Positions 10,808 to 19,699 of a DNA stretch of 34,410 bases are shown here, piece by piece; the stretch's first letter is position 1; each line of letters begins with the position of its first letter. The DNA lies in NCBI GenBank assembly GCA_026770575.1, contig MU657235.1, positions 112,916-147,325 of the forward strand, read 5' to 3'. The translations under genes and the position numbers were made by a program. The notes under the pieces were generated by a model, which was not told where the DNA came from, ran no database searches, and worked only from the letters and a program-made list of their open reading frames with translations. The DNA is from Pelagophyceae sp. CCMP2097 (lineage: Eukaryota; Sar; Pelagophyceae).

Positions 10808-13800
10808 TCATTTGTCGGGCTGCGGGGCGTCGCCGGCGGCGCCAAGCCGCCGGCGGTGCGTCAGTGCCGGGCTCGCCGCCAATGGCTGCGGCTCGAAGGA
10901 AACGCGCCTCTTGTCCCGCAAGTCGTCCGACGGGCCCGCGGCGGCCTCGTCGCTGCTGCTTGGCGGCTCGCTGCGCGCGTCGTCGCTGCTGCGCCGCCCG
11001 CTGCGCGCGTCGTCGCCGAGGCGCCCGTTGCGGGTGTCGTCGTCGCCGAGGCGCCCGTTGCGGGTGTCGTCGTCGCCGAGGCGCCCGCTGCGCGCGTCTT
11101 CGTCATCGAGGCGCCGGAATCGCATTTCCGCGTCGGCCGGCGGCGGGCTCACCTTGACTGGCGCCGAAAAGGAAAAAGAGACCCGCCTCTCGTCCCCGTC
11201 GCGTGGCGACGCCGCCGCCTCGTCATCGGCGTCCAATCGCAGTGTGTCGTGGAAGCACGTCTCGACGCGCCGCGGCCGCGGCGAAGGGCTGGTCAACGGC
11301 CCTTCGAAGACAGACAAATCGCCCGGCGAGTCGGGCTCGCCGTCGACCCCGCCGTCGGGCGCTGCGGCGGGAGCCGGCGCGTCGTCGAACCGGCCCTCGA
11401 CAGCCTCGCCGGCCTCGCCGTCGTTTGTCCCGGCGTGTTCGACGCCCAATGTCTCGGCGCGCGCGCGTTCGACGTCGTCGCCGACGGGCTTGGCGTTAAA
11501 GCGCGCGCCGGATCCGCTGGCGAGGTAGGCCGGGCTGCGCGGCCCGCGCCGGACCATTGAATCCGTTCGGTGTCCAAAGGCCATAACGCCGTGGCCGTCT
11601 CCCTGACTTTGTAAGACACGCGGAAGAGGTCTAAACACGCTAAACAAGCAGTCGTTGGAACCGTGCTTGTTCCTCTTGAGTAAGGGCGCGGCCTGGGACT
11701 GGTCGTGGAGGAGCTGGATGACGGACGGTTTCGGCCGGAGGACGAAGGGAGACAAGTCCAATCCCAGCTCCGGCTGCTCTCGTAACATCCTGGACAGTAA
11801 CATCCGAGTATACCCTTCGTTGCCGCCGACCACCGAGGAGCAGAAGCGCGAGACGCATAAAGCGGCCATCGTTGGGGCAATCAAAGAGACGTCTCCGGTG
11901 ATCTCACAGATCGTTGCGACGACCGCGATCGTCGTCCTCGTGAACCCACCCAGAGCACAAGCCGCGCCGATGGCGGCGTAGACGCCCGCGTCGGAGAACG
12001 GAGCCTCGGCGCCGAAACGCATCGTGTTAAGACCCTAATAAGCGTGCGGCGGTACACTCGTGCGTGTGACGGGACACTCGTGCGTGTGACGGTACACGTG
12101 ACACGAAAGACGCACCTCGCCCACCGCTCTGCCAATGGCGGCGCCGAAGAGCAGCATGGGCCCAAAGGTGCCGGCGGGGACGACGCTGCCCATGACTGCC
12201 ATGACCGCGGGGCAGTAGACGAGGGCGAAGAGGAGGATGGCGCGCTGGCCAAGGTGCGCATCGCCCCTTTGCAGCAGAGCAGTAATCGCGCCGCCTAACT
12301 AAGGCCCTCCAAAACCAAACCTTCCCCGTTCAACAAGGAAGCTTCCCCTGGGAGCCTCTGCGGCTCTTGCGGCGGGCAGAGTCGCGACGGGTCAAGGACG
12401 CTGCTCGACGCGCCGTCGCCTGTCAGAGAGAGAGTCGCCAAAGGAGAGTACTGCCCCACCGGGCACGTGTAGCGCACGTGCCGCAAGTGGACCCTCTTCA
12501 AGCCCGCGGCGGCGAGCCTGCGCAAGCCGAAGAGGCCTGCGTCGCCCGGATCGTCCTCATCGTCGTCGAATTTCGGGTCAGGCCGGCAGTCGCCGATCAA
12601 CGGTAGCGCGCAAAAAGCGAAAGACGTCACCGCGGCGACGACTGAAATCTCCAAGACCTTCATCGCGTTCGACCTTCGGTACGCGCAATCCTTTCTCCAA
12701 CAATTGATGTCGTACGACTTTTTGCTGATCCAGCCCGTGGAGAGGCCGGTCACCAAACCCAAAAAGAGAAAGGGGATCATGTCCCCGACGTGCCACCCCA
12801 GATCCTCGACGAGGCCGATGCCCACGACGGCGCTTCTGTAACGGTCCGCGCGCCTGGAACCGATGAGCGCCAAGATGATTTTGGAAGTCAAGGTCGTCAA
12901 CGCCGCCGCCAAAAACGTACCCCGCGTCGCCCGCGTGGACCACGCCGACGGCTGCGTAATCTCCTCGAGCATGTACAAAATGCCGCCGAGAGGGGCGTTG
13001 AACGCCGTGGCTAAGCCTGTCGCGCCGCCGGCCGTGATCAACGTGTGGACAATGCCTGAGTCCCCAGCCTTCAAATCCATCCTTCGTCGAGTGCGCGCAG
13101 GCAGCCGCTTGCGCCGGTGCGGCTGCTTGCTCCTTAAAGTAGGCCAGGGGCCGCCCATCAGCTCTACCGTCGACTGAGTTCGCTCGTGCCTCCTGGACCT
13201 TCGGCCACTTTCAATCCTGCCAATCTCCACGTCGTCACTCTTAGCATCGCCGAACCGAGGCGACTTGAGAAAGTCGGCCGCAGCGGCGGCTTTGGCGCGC
13301 GCGAGGCCTTCGGCGAATCCGGAATCGTCCTCCGCAAACTTCTCGTCGTCGTCGATCACAAGAGCCGCCTCCGCGATCTTGTACGCAATCGCCGCCCCGA
13401 TGTGGCAATTCGGCCCGACGCGGCCGACGCGCAGGCCGGAGATGTTTGCTAACCAGAGAGAGATGATTTTGATGATGACAGTCAACCACGTGAAATGATC
13501 CCCGTACCTTGTGAGTCGCATCGTCGCCGCATCCGACAACAACTCCGCCTCGGCTAAAAACGCGATGAGCTGCGGTAGACCGGACGCGGCCGCGTCGGGC
13601 GCGACGACGACGACGAGCCACGCTGAGAGTCCGGCGACGAAGAAGCCGAATAAACTGACGGCGCCGCAGAGAGCCCCGACCCCATGCCTCTGGATGATCC
13701 TCTCCTGCGCTTTGAGTTTTAAAGCAAACGCTTCAAATAGAAGCCATGTCGGGCCGAAGGTGAACAACGCGACTAAAATGCCGGTAAGAGCGTAGAGAAG

Positions 13801-14127
13801 CCACGTCCGATGCCTTCCTAAAGCGACAATGGCAAACCAGCCTTGCAGCCTCTTCACCACTCTCTTCACCGCCCTGGAAGCATGCCCCAGCGCGATCCCG
13901 CACTCCGGCCACGCCGAACGCAGCGGCGCCGGCGAGACGGGCCGGCCGCTGTCCGTACTGCTGACGCCTCGGAGGAAAAATGTCGAACGCCCAGACTCAA
14001 AGCTGGCCCGAATAGGGCCCGCCGCGGGCGCGGGCGCCGTCTCACGCGAGCCGCGAAAGGCGCGCAGACACGCCCATGCGCCCGACGCGCCCTTTGGCGG
14101 CGGCGGGGGTAAAAGGTCCGCCGACAT
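10808..14127 (-). CDS. ClC-family chloride channel with Val at the gating-Glu site
   Basis: Three exons in phase: 14127-12400, 12298-12116 and 12034-10808, about 1045 residues. The first junction is the least certain, because its donor is GTCCTT. The ClC selectivity motifs are present in order: ASGLP (family GSGIP, Ser about 182), GRVGPNCH (family G[K/R]EGP) and GTFGP in exon 2. Helices include the start of the pore domain (LLYALTGILVALFTFGP) and the C-terminal pore helices (IGAACALGGFTRTTIAVVAT, EITGDVSLIAP). The usual gating glutamate is Val237 (codon 13419-13417). No CBS pair was recognised after the pore. Instead the tail is acidic, Ser/Pro rich and has 10-residue repeats (RLGDDDTRNG). 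An insertion rich in Arg and Asp lies between pore helices (about 13080-13330). The start has MSADLLPPPPPKG. ClC proteins conduct or exchange chloride, and loss of the glutamate suggests a channel. It is followed on the same strand by the SLC12 gene. Confidence 0.87.
11020..11111 (-). repeat. 30-bp coding repeats in the ClC tail
   Basis: Three to four units of about 30 bp encode RLDDEDARSG, RLGDDDTRNG, RLGDDDTRNG and RLGDDARSG. Two units are identical at protein level, which points to recent expansion. Confidence 0.7.
12054..12093. repeat. 20-bp direct repeat in ClC intron 2
   Basis: ACACTCGTGCGTGTGACGGG (12054-12073) is followed directly by ACACTCGTGCGTGTGACGGT (12074-12093), then a partial ACACGTGACACG. 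It fills half of the 81-nt intron 12115-12035. Confidence 0.85.
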
Positions 14128-14545
14128 TCTTCAAAACGCCGCCGCGCCCCGGCCTTCTTCGCGCGCCGCCGGGCCGCGCGGGGCCGCGAGACGCACTCCT
14201 CGCCGACGTCGGCTGCCGCCTCGCCCTCCGAGTCGATGACGGCTAGGCGCCTTCGAAGATGCGACGCGAAAAACTCTGCCTTTCTTCCGCCCCAAAAGCA
14301 GTGTTTTCGAGTTTGAGTGGCCACGCGAGTCGCAGCCAAAGTTTGGCCCCCCAACGTTCGAAAAACGGGCCCAAGTTGAGCTCTAAAGAGAATCACGGCA
14401 ATCACAGCGTACGGCAAGACGGACCGAGGCCGCCCGCGGGCGCCTCGGTGGCGGTGCGCCGTGGCTGCGAGACGGCTCGAGAGAGAAAAAAGTACATTGG
14501 ATTAGATCCCTTCCTTGCCGAAACTTTTGGCGACTCGCAACCTCC
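14128..14545. promoter_or_regulatory. Divergent 5' region, ClC and orphan secretory gene
   Basis: 418 bp between divergent starts, somewhat A-richer near 14400-14520 (AGAGAGAAAAAAGTACATTGG). No defined core motif was recognised. Confidence 0.35.
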
Positions 14546-15459
14546 ATGGCCCGCGCCGCCGGAACCTTGCGGCGGCTCTGTCTGCTCGCCGCGACCCTGG
14601 CCTTCGGCCGCGAGGAGAAGTGGCGCGGGAAGCGCGTCTTGGTGGTGTACCGCGGGTTGCATTATGCTTCATATATTTCGAGAGGGCGGCACATCACAGT
14701 CGACGCAGTGACTGTTGCCGTTCGAAGAAATCACGCTAAACGAATCGTCTCGTCGCTCTTGAAGAGCGGCGCCAACGTCTCTTCAGCCGCGTGCTCCTAC
14801 GACTCGGAAAAGATGGAAGAGTGGCTCCAAGGCGAGAAAATCTTGATGCATTACGCTGCGCCAAAGGGCGGCGCCGTCCCAAACGCTCTCATGCTCTCCT
14901 GCTACAAATGGCTATCCACGCTCCCGGACTGGGACGTGCTGGTCTCTTTGAGAGCCGACGTTTTACTCAAGGAGGATCTTGGGCAAATTAAAGGTTTGGA
15001 CCCTTTGAGACTCGGCTTCGCTTGGAAGGAGCTCGCTTCCAATATGCAAAAAAGTTGTAAGCCACCGCGTCGGGGAATGCAAACCGATTGCGGCAAACGC
15101 GGGGGGCCCTCGTCGGCAGAAAAGCGTCTGCAAAGGTGAGACAGCAAATGATCGAAACCGTAGGCGCGTTCCGGTCAAAAGTGAGCGAGCCTCAGTGTCA
15201 TAATGCGTGGCTCAAAAACGGCGAGCGCTTCGCGGACGCTCTGCTCGTCTCGCCGCGTTGCATGCTTGGTGATTTGGAATGGGCGACAACCATGCTCCTC
15301 AAATTCAAGGTCTGGGACCAACACTCCATCTTTCAACATCTCCGAAAGCAACGCTCCTACACTTTACAAAACTACTCCACCGCCATCCCGGGCTACTGGG
15401 ACTCCAACCCGGACAAGCACGGCAACCCGCTCTTTGGGCTCGCCCGCAAAAAGACTTGA
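14546..15459 (+). CDS. Orphan signal-peptide protein, possibly glycosyltransferase-like
   Basis: Two exons, 14546-15056 and 15125-15459, join in phase 1 across a 68-nt intron (GTAAGCC ... AAAAG) and give 281 residues. The N-terminus (MARAAGTLRRLCLLAATLAFG) looks like a signal peptide or signal anchor. The first domain begins KRVLVVYRGLHYASYI, a beta-strand/loop start like a Rossmann or GT fold. It continues with ACSYDSEKMEEWL, WDVLVSLRADVLLKEDL and FAWKE. 'LRADVLLKEDL' resembles the acidic metal-site region of some glycosyltransferases, but no exact DxD is present. Exon 2 has EPQCHNAWLKNGERFADALL, SPRCMLGDLEWAT and HSIFQHLRKQRSY. Several cysteines suit a secretory location. I do not recognise the family; glycosyltransferase is only a suggestion. 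Start 14546 is the ATG nearest the signal peptide (context CCATGG). Confidence 0.6.
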
Positions 15460-16310
15460 GAACGACCCACACGCAGTCGGCGCAAAGGCCGGCCGCGCAC
15501 GGACGCGGAAAAGCGCGGATCTTGCGCGGACCGAGTGAAAGGCGCATCCTGCTGCCGGTCCGTCGACGGCGAGCGCCGCCGAGCGGCTCCGGCGAAACAG
15601 TCGAGCTCCGTCGTCGCGTCGCGGCGTCCGCCAGGCGGTCCTCCTGACGGTCTTCCTGACGGTCCTCCAGGCGATCCTCCGGACGGTCCTTCGGGTGGTC
15701 CTCCGGACGTCGCCCGTGGCTGCGCGGTGCGGCGGGGCTGCAGTCGGGGCTGCGGTCCTTGCGCGGCTGCGTTGGATCTACGCACCGCGAGAACCGCGAC
15801 GGCATTCGCATCGCGGCGTTCGCTCGACGCGCAGCCGGGCTTTATGGCGGCACGCGCTCGCAGGGCGGCGGGGCCGCACGATGATCCAGTTTTCTTCGTC
15901 GCCGCTGCCGAGCGACGCCACCGGACCGCGCCGACGCACGCCCCCACTGCGGTCCCATCTCCATCGAGGCGCCCCCGCGCGCTCAAGCCGCGGCGTCGCT
16001 CGCCTCCTCCACGATCCGACACACTCCAAACGTCGTGCGAGGGGGCTTCTTAAGAATAGGAATTCCAAGTCCGGCGAGGAAGACCAACACAAGCAACCGG
16101 GACTATAGCATCGAACCCCGCACGTTAAGGTAGTGTCATATAGAACGCGCGCTGCCCGTCGGGGCGGCCTCGCGGAGTCGCGGTCGAGACGTCTGTTCAC
16201 GCGGAGTCCGTCCTTTTTTGGCGAAATTTACTTTAAACGATCAAACAGTCGGCGCGAAACCTTTCTGGAACCGCGGACGCGCCTTCTCTCGGACCCCCGG
16301 TGTCCGGCCC
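15460..16310. other. Intergenic region before the RAP gene
   Basis: No convincing gene. Long frames are open on both strands because of GC bias and lack ATG starts or family motifs. It holds the 12-bp minisatellite at 15637-15708. A stretch at 16060-16145 (GAATAGGAATTCC ... AAGGTAGTGTCATATAG) is less GC-rich and may be promoter for the 16311 gene. Confidence 0.4.
15637..15708. repeat. 12-bp minisatellite, six units
   Basis: Six consecutive 12-mers of form GGTCCTCCNGAC, with variation, fill 72 bp exactly. In one forward frame they would encode GPPD-like tetrapeptides, but no start codon or splice context supports a gene. Confidence 0.75.
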
Positions 16311-19300
16311 ATGCGCTCCTGCAAGACGGCATCTGCCCTCGCGCGTCGCGAGTTGGCGAAGAGGCCGCCGCCGCCGGCGCAGGTGGAGTTGTGCATGCGG
16401 AACTTGCCAAGGGAGAACACAGAGGGAATCGTCCGCGCCCTCCTCGCCCCGCACTGCGACCGCCTCTCGATCAAGATCCCCCTCGACCGCGAGTCGCAAG
16501 AGCCGCGCGGCATTGCGTTTGTGAAGGTGGATGCGGCTGAAGCGGAGGCGGTGAAGATTGCTGTTCATCAGTCTCAGTTGAATTCGGAGATTGTGATAGA
16601 AGACGCTTTAAACAAATCAAGAACCATCAAACCCGCCGGCCGCCCCCCAGGCCGGCTGGCCAAACTCGACGCCGTCTACGAAGCGAAGATGCGGAACCGC
16701 ACGTTGGCAAATGCCCAAACCGCGGCCGAGGTGCTCTCGTTCTTCAAAAGCGAAAACTTCACCTCTGGAAACGTGTCCAATGCGCTGCACCGCCTCGGCC
16801 GACTCAGTTGCCGTTCTCTTGGCCTCTCGGAGGAGCCTTTATTGAGGGAGCTGGTGGACCGAGCAACGCAGAGCATTGAACACGACCCAGTTCATTGGCT
16901 CTCAAAAGGCCTCTCCAACGTCGTCTGGGCCGTCTGCAGGATCGGTTTGGATGCGCCGGACTTGTTCCGAGCCGTGGAGAAAGTGGCGGTGCAGAAGATG
17001 CATCACTTTTCGCCGCAAGAGCTCAGCAACGTTTCATGGGCTTTCGCCAAAGCGGGTTTCCCATCCCCACCGCTCTTCGACGCCGTCGCCTCCGCGGCGC
17101 CGAAGAAGATTGAGCACTTTGGCCAGGCCGACCTTTCTTTGATTGCGTGGGCTTTTGCTACAGCGGGCGTATCCCAAAAGCCACAGCTCTTCGACGCCGT
17201 CGCCGCGGAGGCTTTGAGAAAGATTGGAAAATTCAACTCGCACAGCCTCGCAAACCTGATCTGGGCCTTTGCATATGCGAAGGTTGAAGCGCCGTGGTTG
17301 TTTGAAGCGGCGGCAACTGAAAAAATCTCGCAGATGTCTAAAGCGCAATGCGAACGAACGCTCTTCCACTCGACGCTGGCCGAAGACGTCGGGCCCATCA
17401 AAAGAGAGAATCTGGTCGCGATCGCGGCGGAGAGTATGGTTGCGCTGAGGCCGCAGGAGCTGACGAAGATGTGTTGGGCCTACGCTACCTCAGGTAGTAA
17501 CGCCCCCGCTTTATTCAAAGCCGTCGCCGACGAGGCACCGCGGCAGATCGAGGCCTTTAAGCCCCAAGAACTCGCGAGCATCGTCTGGGCCTTTGCAAAG
17601 GCTGGGGTTGAAGCGCCTTTCATGTTCGAAGCCGTCGCTTACGAAGCGTCGAAGAAGGTTTCCACGTTCGGCCCGCAAGACCTCGCAAACACGGCCTATT
17701 CAGCAACGGGCGTCGAGGCGCCATTGTTGTTCGAGGCCGTCGCTGCGGAATCAGTCGAGAAGATCGATACCTTCGACTCGCAAGAGGTCACCGCGCGGAC
17801 CTATGCAAAGGCCGGCGTTGAAGCCCCATTGTTGTTCGAGGCCGTGAAAGCGTCGACGAAGATCGCGGCGTTTGGACCGCGAGAGCTCGCAAACACCGTG
17901 TGGGCCTATTCTACGGCGGGCGTCGCGGCGCCGGCGTTGTTTGAGACCGTCGCCGCGGAATCAGTCAAGAAGATTGCAACGTTCAACTCGCAAGAACTCG
18001 CGAACATCGTCTGGGCTTACTCAACAATGAGAGTCTCGGCGCCAGCTTTATTTGAAGCGGTCGCCGCAGAAGCACCGAAGAAGATTGCGACGTTCGACCC
18101 TCAAAACCTCGCAAACACTGTGTGGGCTTACTCGACGATGGGATTCGAGGCGCCATTGCTGTTCGAGGCCGTCGCTGCAGAGGCGAAGAAGGCTCCGACG
18201 GACAACCGGGAATTACTCGCGACGATTCTATGGGTCTACTCCAAGGCGGACCCGCCCTCTGCAGAAACGGCGTTCACTCGGGCCGAGCTCTCGAGCATTC
18301 TGTGGGCGTACTCCGACGTGCGCGCCGAGGCGCCGCCGCGATGGGCGGAGGTCTTTGAAAAAACAAAAGTGGCCGCCTCCGCTCGTTCAAAGCTCCAAAC
18401 TTTCCCGCCGCACCACCTCGCGGCCACGGCGAAAGCGTTTGCAAAGGCAAGAGTCGACGCTTCGGCGTTCTTCGACGCCGTGGCCGCGGAGGCGTTGAAG
18501 AAGATTGAGGCGTTTGCGCCGCGGGATCTTTCGTCCATCGCGTGGTCTTTCTCCACAGCGTTTCGAAAGGAAGCGTTTCGAAAGAACTGGCCGCTGTACG
18601 AGGCCGTTTCCGCGGAGGCATCGAAGAATATAAAGGCGTTTGAGGCGCCAGACTTGGCAGGTATTGCGTGGGGGTTTTCAAGGGCGGGAGCGGCGCACCG
18701 GACTTTATTTGACGCAATTTCCGGAGAAGCGCCCAAGAAAATAGCGGCGTTCACACCGAAAGAGCTCTCGGACACGGCGGGGGCGTACGCCGCTGGGGGG
18801 GTCGAGGCACCGTCTCTGTTTGCAGCAGTCGGAAGTGAAGCCCTCGAGAAAATAACAGCCTTCACCCCGCAAGACCTCTCGAGCACGGCGTGGGCGTTTT
18901 CGATTCTACAAGTCGAGGCTTTCTCGCTCTTGGACGCGATTGCAGCACAGCTGGAAACTAAAGTCGGCGAATGCGACGGACGCGCCCTTGCGCAGTTATT
19001 TCAGGTCCACGCTTACCTCTGCTTAGAAGCGCCTCGGCACCGGCTCGCGGCGCTGCTCGGTCGGCACCGCGCCCGGCTGCGCATTGCGTATTTGGCGGGC
19101 GAAGAGGAGCCTACGCAGTCGAAGAGAAACGTCTCTGCGTCTCTCAAACGCATGGGCTGGGCGCACGAGTTCGAGCACGTCACGGTTGAAGGGTTCCGAA
19201 TCGGCATGGCGCAGCCGGCTTCAAAATTAGCCTTTGAGTTTGACGCCGAGTTTGACTTCCTTGGCGGTAGCCGTGTCCTCGACGGCGAAACAAAGGCAAA

Positions 19301-19424
19301 GCAACGCATGCTGAAAAAGCTGGGCTGGACCATCGCCCGCGTGCCCTTCTTCGAGTGGGACCGCCTCGCCGGAATAGCGCGCGACGAATACTTGACAGGC
19401 AAAATGGACGGCTCCAAGGGCTAA
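16311..19424 (+). CDS. RRM, helical-repeat and RAP domain RNA-binding protein
   Basis: A single exon of 1037 residues from ATG 16311; the open frame extends upstream without another ATG. N-terminus: an RRM-like fold at about residues 24-100, with RNP2-like VELCMRNLP (25-33) and RNP1-like RGIAFVKV (66-73). Middle: about 18 repeats of 35-38 residues with consensus F-x-P-Q-E-L-A-N-x-V-W-A-Y-(S/A)-x-A-G-V-x-A-P-x-L-F-x-A-V-A-x-E-A-x-x-K-I. This is the helical repeat class found in FASTK, OPR and other RAP proteins of algae and apicomplexans. C-terminus (about 975-1030): a RAP domain, LAFEFDAEFDFLGGSRVLDG ... MLKKLGWTIARVPFFEWDRL. RAP proteins bind organelle transcripts and act in RNA processing, stability or translation. 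The basic N-terminus (SCKTASALARRELAKR) could be an organelle transit sequence. Two repeats (residues about 475-530) are shortened and lack the VWA core. Confidence 0.85.
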   Translation: MRSCKTASALARRELAKRPPPPAQVELCMRNLPRENTEGIVRALLAPHCDRLSIKIPLDRESQEPRGIAFVKVDAAEAEAVKIAVHQSQLNSEIVIEDALNKSRTIKPAGRPPGRLAKLDAVYEAKMRNRTLANAQTAAEVLSFFKSENFTSGNVSNALHRLGRLSCRSLGLSEEPLLRELVDRATQSIEHDPVHWLSKGLSNVVWAVCRIGLDAPDLFRAVEKVAVQKMHHFSPQELSNVSWAFAKAGFPSPPLFDAVASAAPKKIEHFGQADLSLIAWAFATAGVSQKPQLFDAVAAEALRKIGKFNSHSLANLIWAFAYAKVEAPWLFEAAATEKISQMSKAQCERTLFHSTLAEDVGPIKRENLVAIAAESMVALRPQELTKMCWAYATSGSNAPALFKAVADEAPRQIEAFKPQELASIVWAFAKAGVEAPFMFEAVAYEASKKVSTFGPQDLANTAYSATGVEAPLLFEAVAAESVEKIDTFDSQEVTARTYAKAGVEAPLLFEAVKASTKIAAFGPRELANTVWAYSTAGVAAPALFETVAAESVKKIATFNSQELANIVWAYSTMRVSAPALFEAVAAEAPKKIATFDPQNLANTVWAYSTMGFEAPLLFEAVAAEAKKAPTDNRELLATILWVYSKADPPSAETAFTRAELSSILWAYSDVRAEAPPRWAEVFEKTKVAASARSKLQTFPPHHLAATAKAFAKARVDASAFFDAVAAEALKKIEAFAPRDLSSIAWSFSTAFRKEAFRKNWPLYEAVSAEASKNIKAFEAPDLAGIAWGFSRAGAAHRTLFDAISGEAPKKIAAFTPKELSDTAGAYAAGGVEAPSLFAAVGSEALEKITAFTPQDLSSTAWAFSILQVEAFSLLDAIAAQLETKVGECDGRALAQLFQVHAYLCLEAPRHRLAALLGRHRARLRIAYLAGEEEPTQSKRNVSASLKRMGWAHEFEHVTVEGFRIGMAQPASKLAFEFDAEFDFLGGSRVLDGETKAKQRMLKKLGWTIARVPFFEWDRLAGIARDEYLTGKMDGSKG

Positions 19425-19699
19425 AAAAGGCGCCTTCAAAGCCAGCCTTCAAAGCCACCTCCTCGTCGGACCGCCCGGGCACCGGGTCTGGCGCGCTGCA
19501 TGCCCCGCGCCGGGCCAGAGTGGCCGGCCACGTCACCGTCGACCCTCCACGCCACCGCATACCCTGTGCGGCCCCGGCTGAACCGGCCGCGTGCGCGCTA
19601 AACGCGCCGGGCACACCGGTCGCTAAAGGTTCCGCACGGACGCCCCTCGGTCGCAACTCGGTGCATCAGAGGCCTCTGATCAAGCTTCGGAAAGGTCTG

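Noticed and set aside
16090..16130. Possible tRNA T-arm (ATCGAACCCCGC)
   Set aside because: The flanking bases do not form the T-stem, and no anticodon arm or acceptor stem could be folded.
15393..16200. Minus and plus frames of 140-210 codons in the gap before the RAP gene
   Set aside because: Arg/Pro-rich, no ATG start for the plus frame, no splice signals that lead to conserved sequence.
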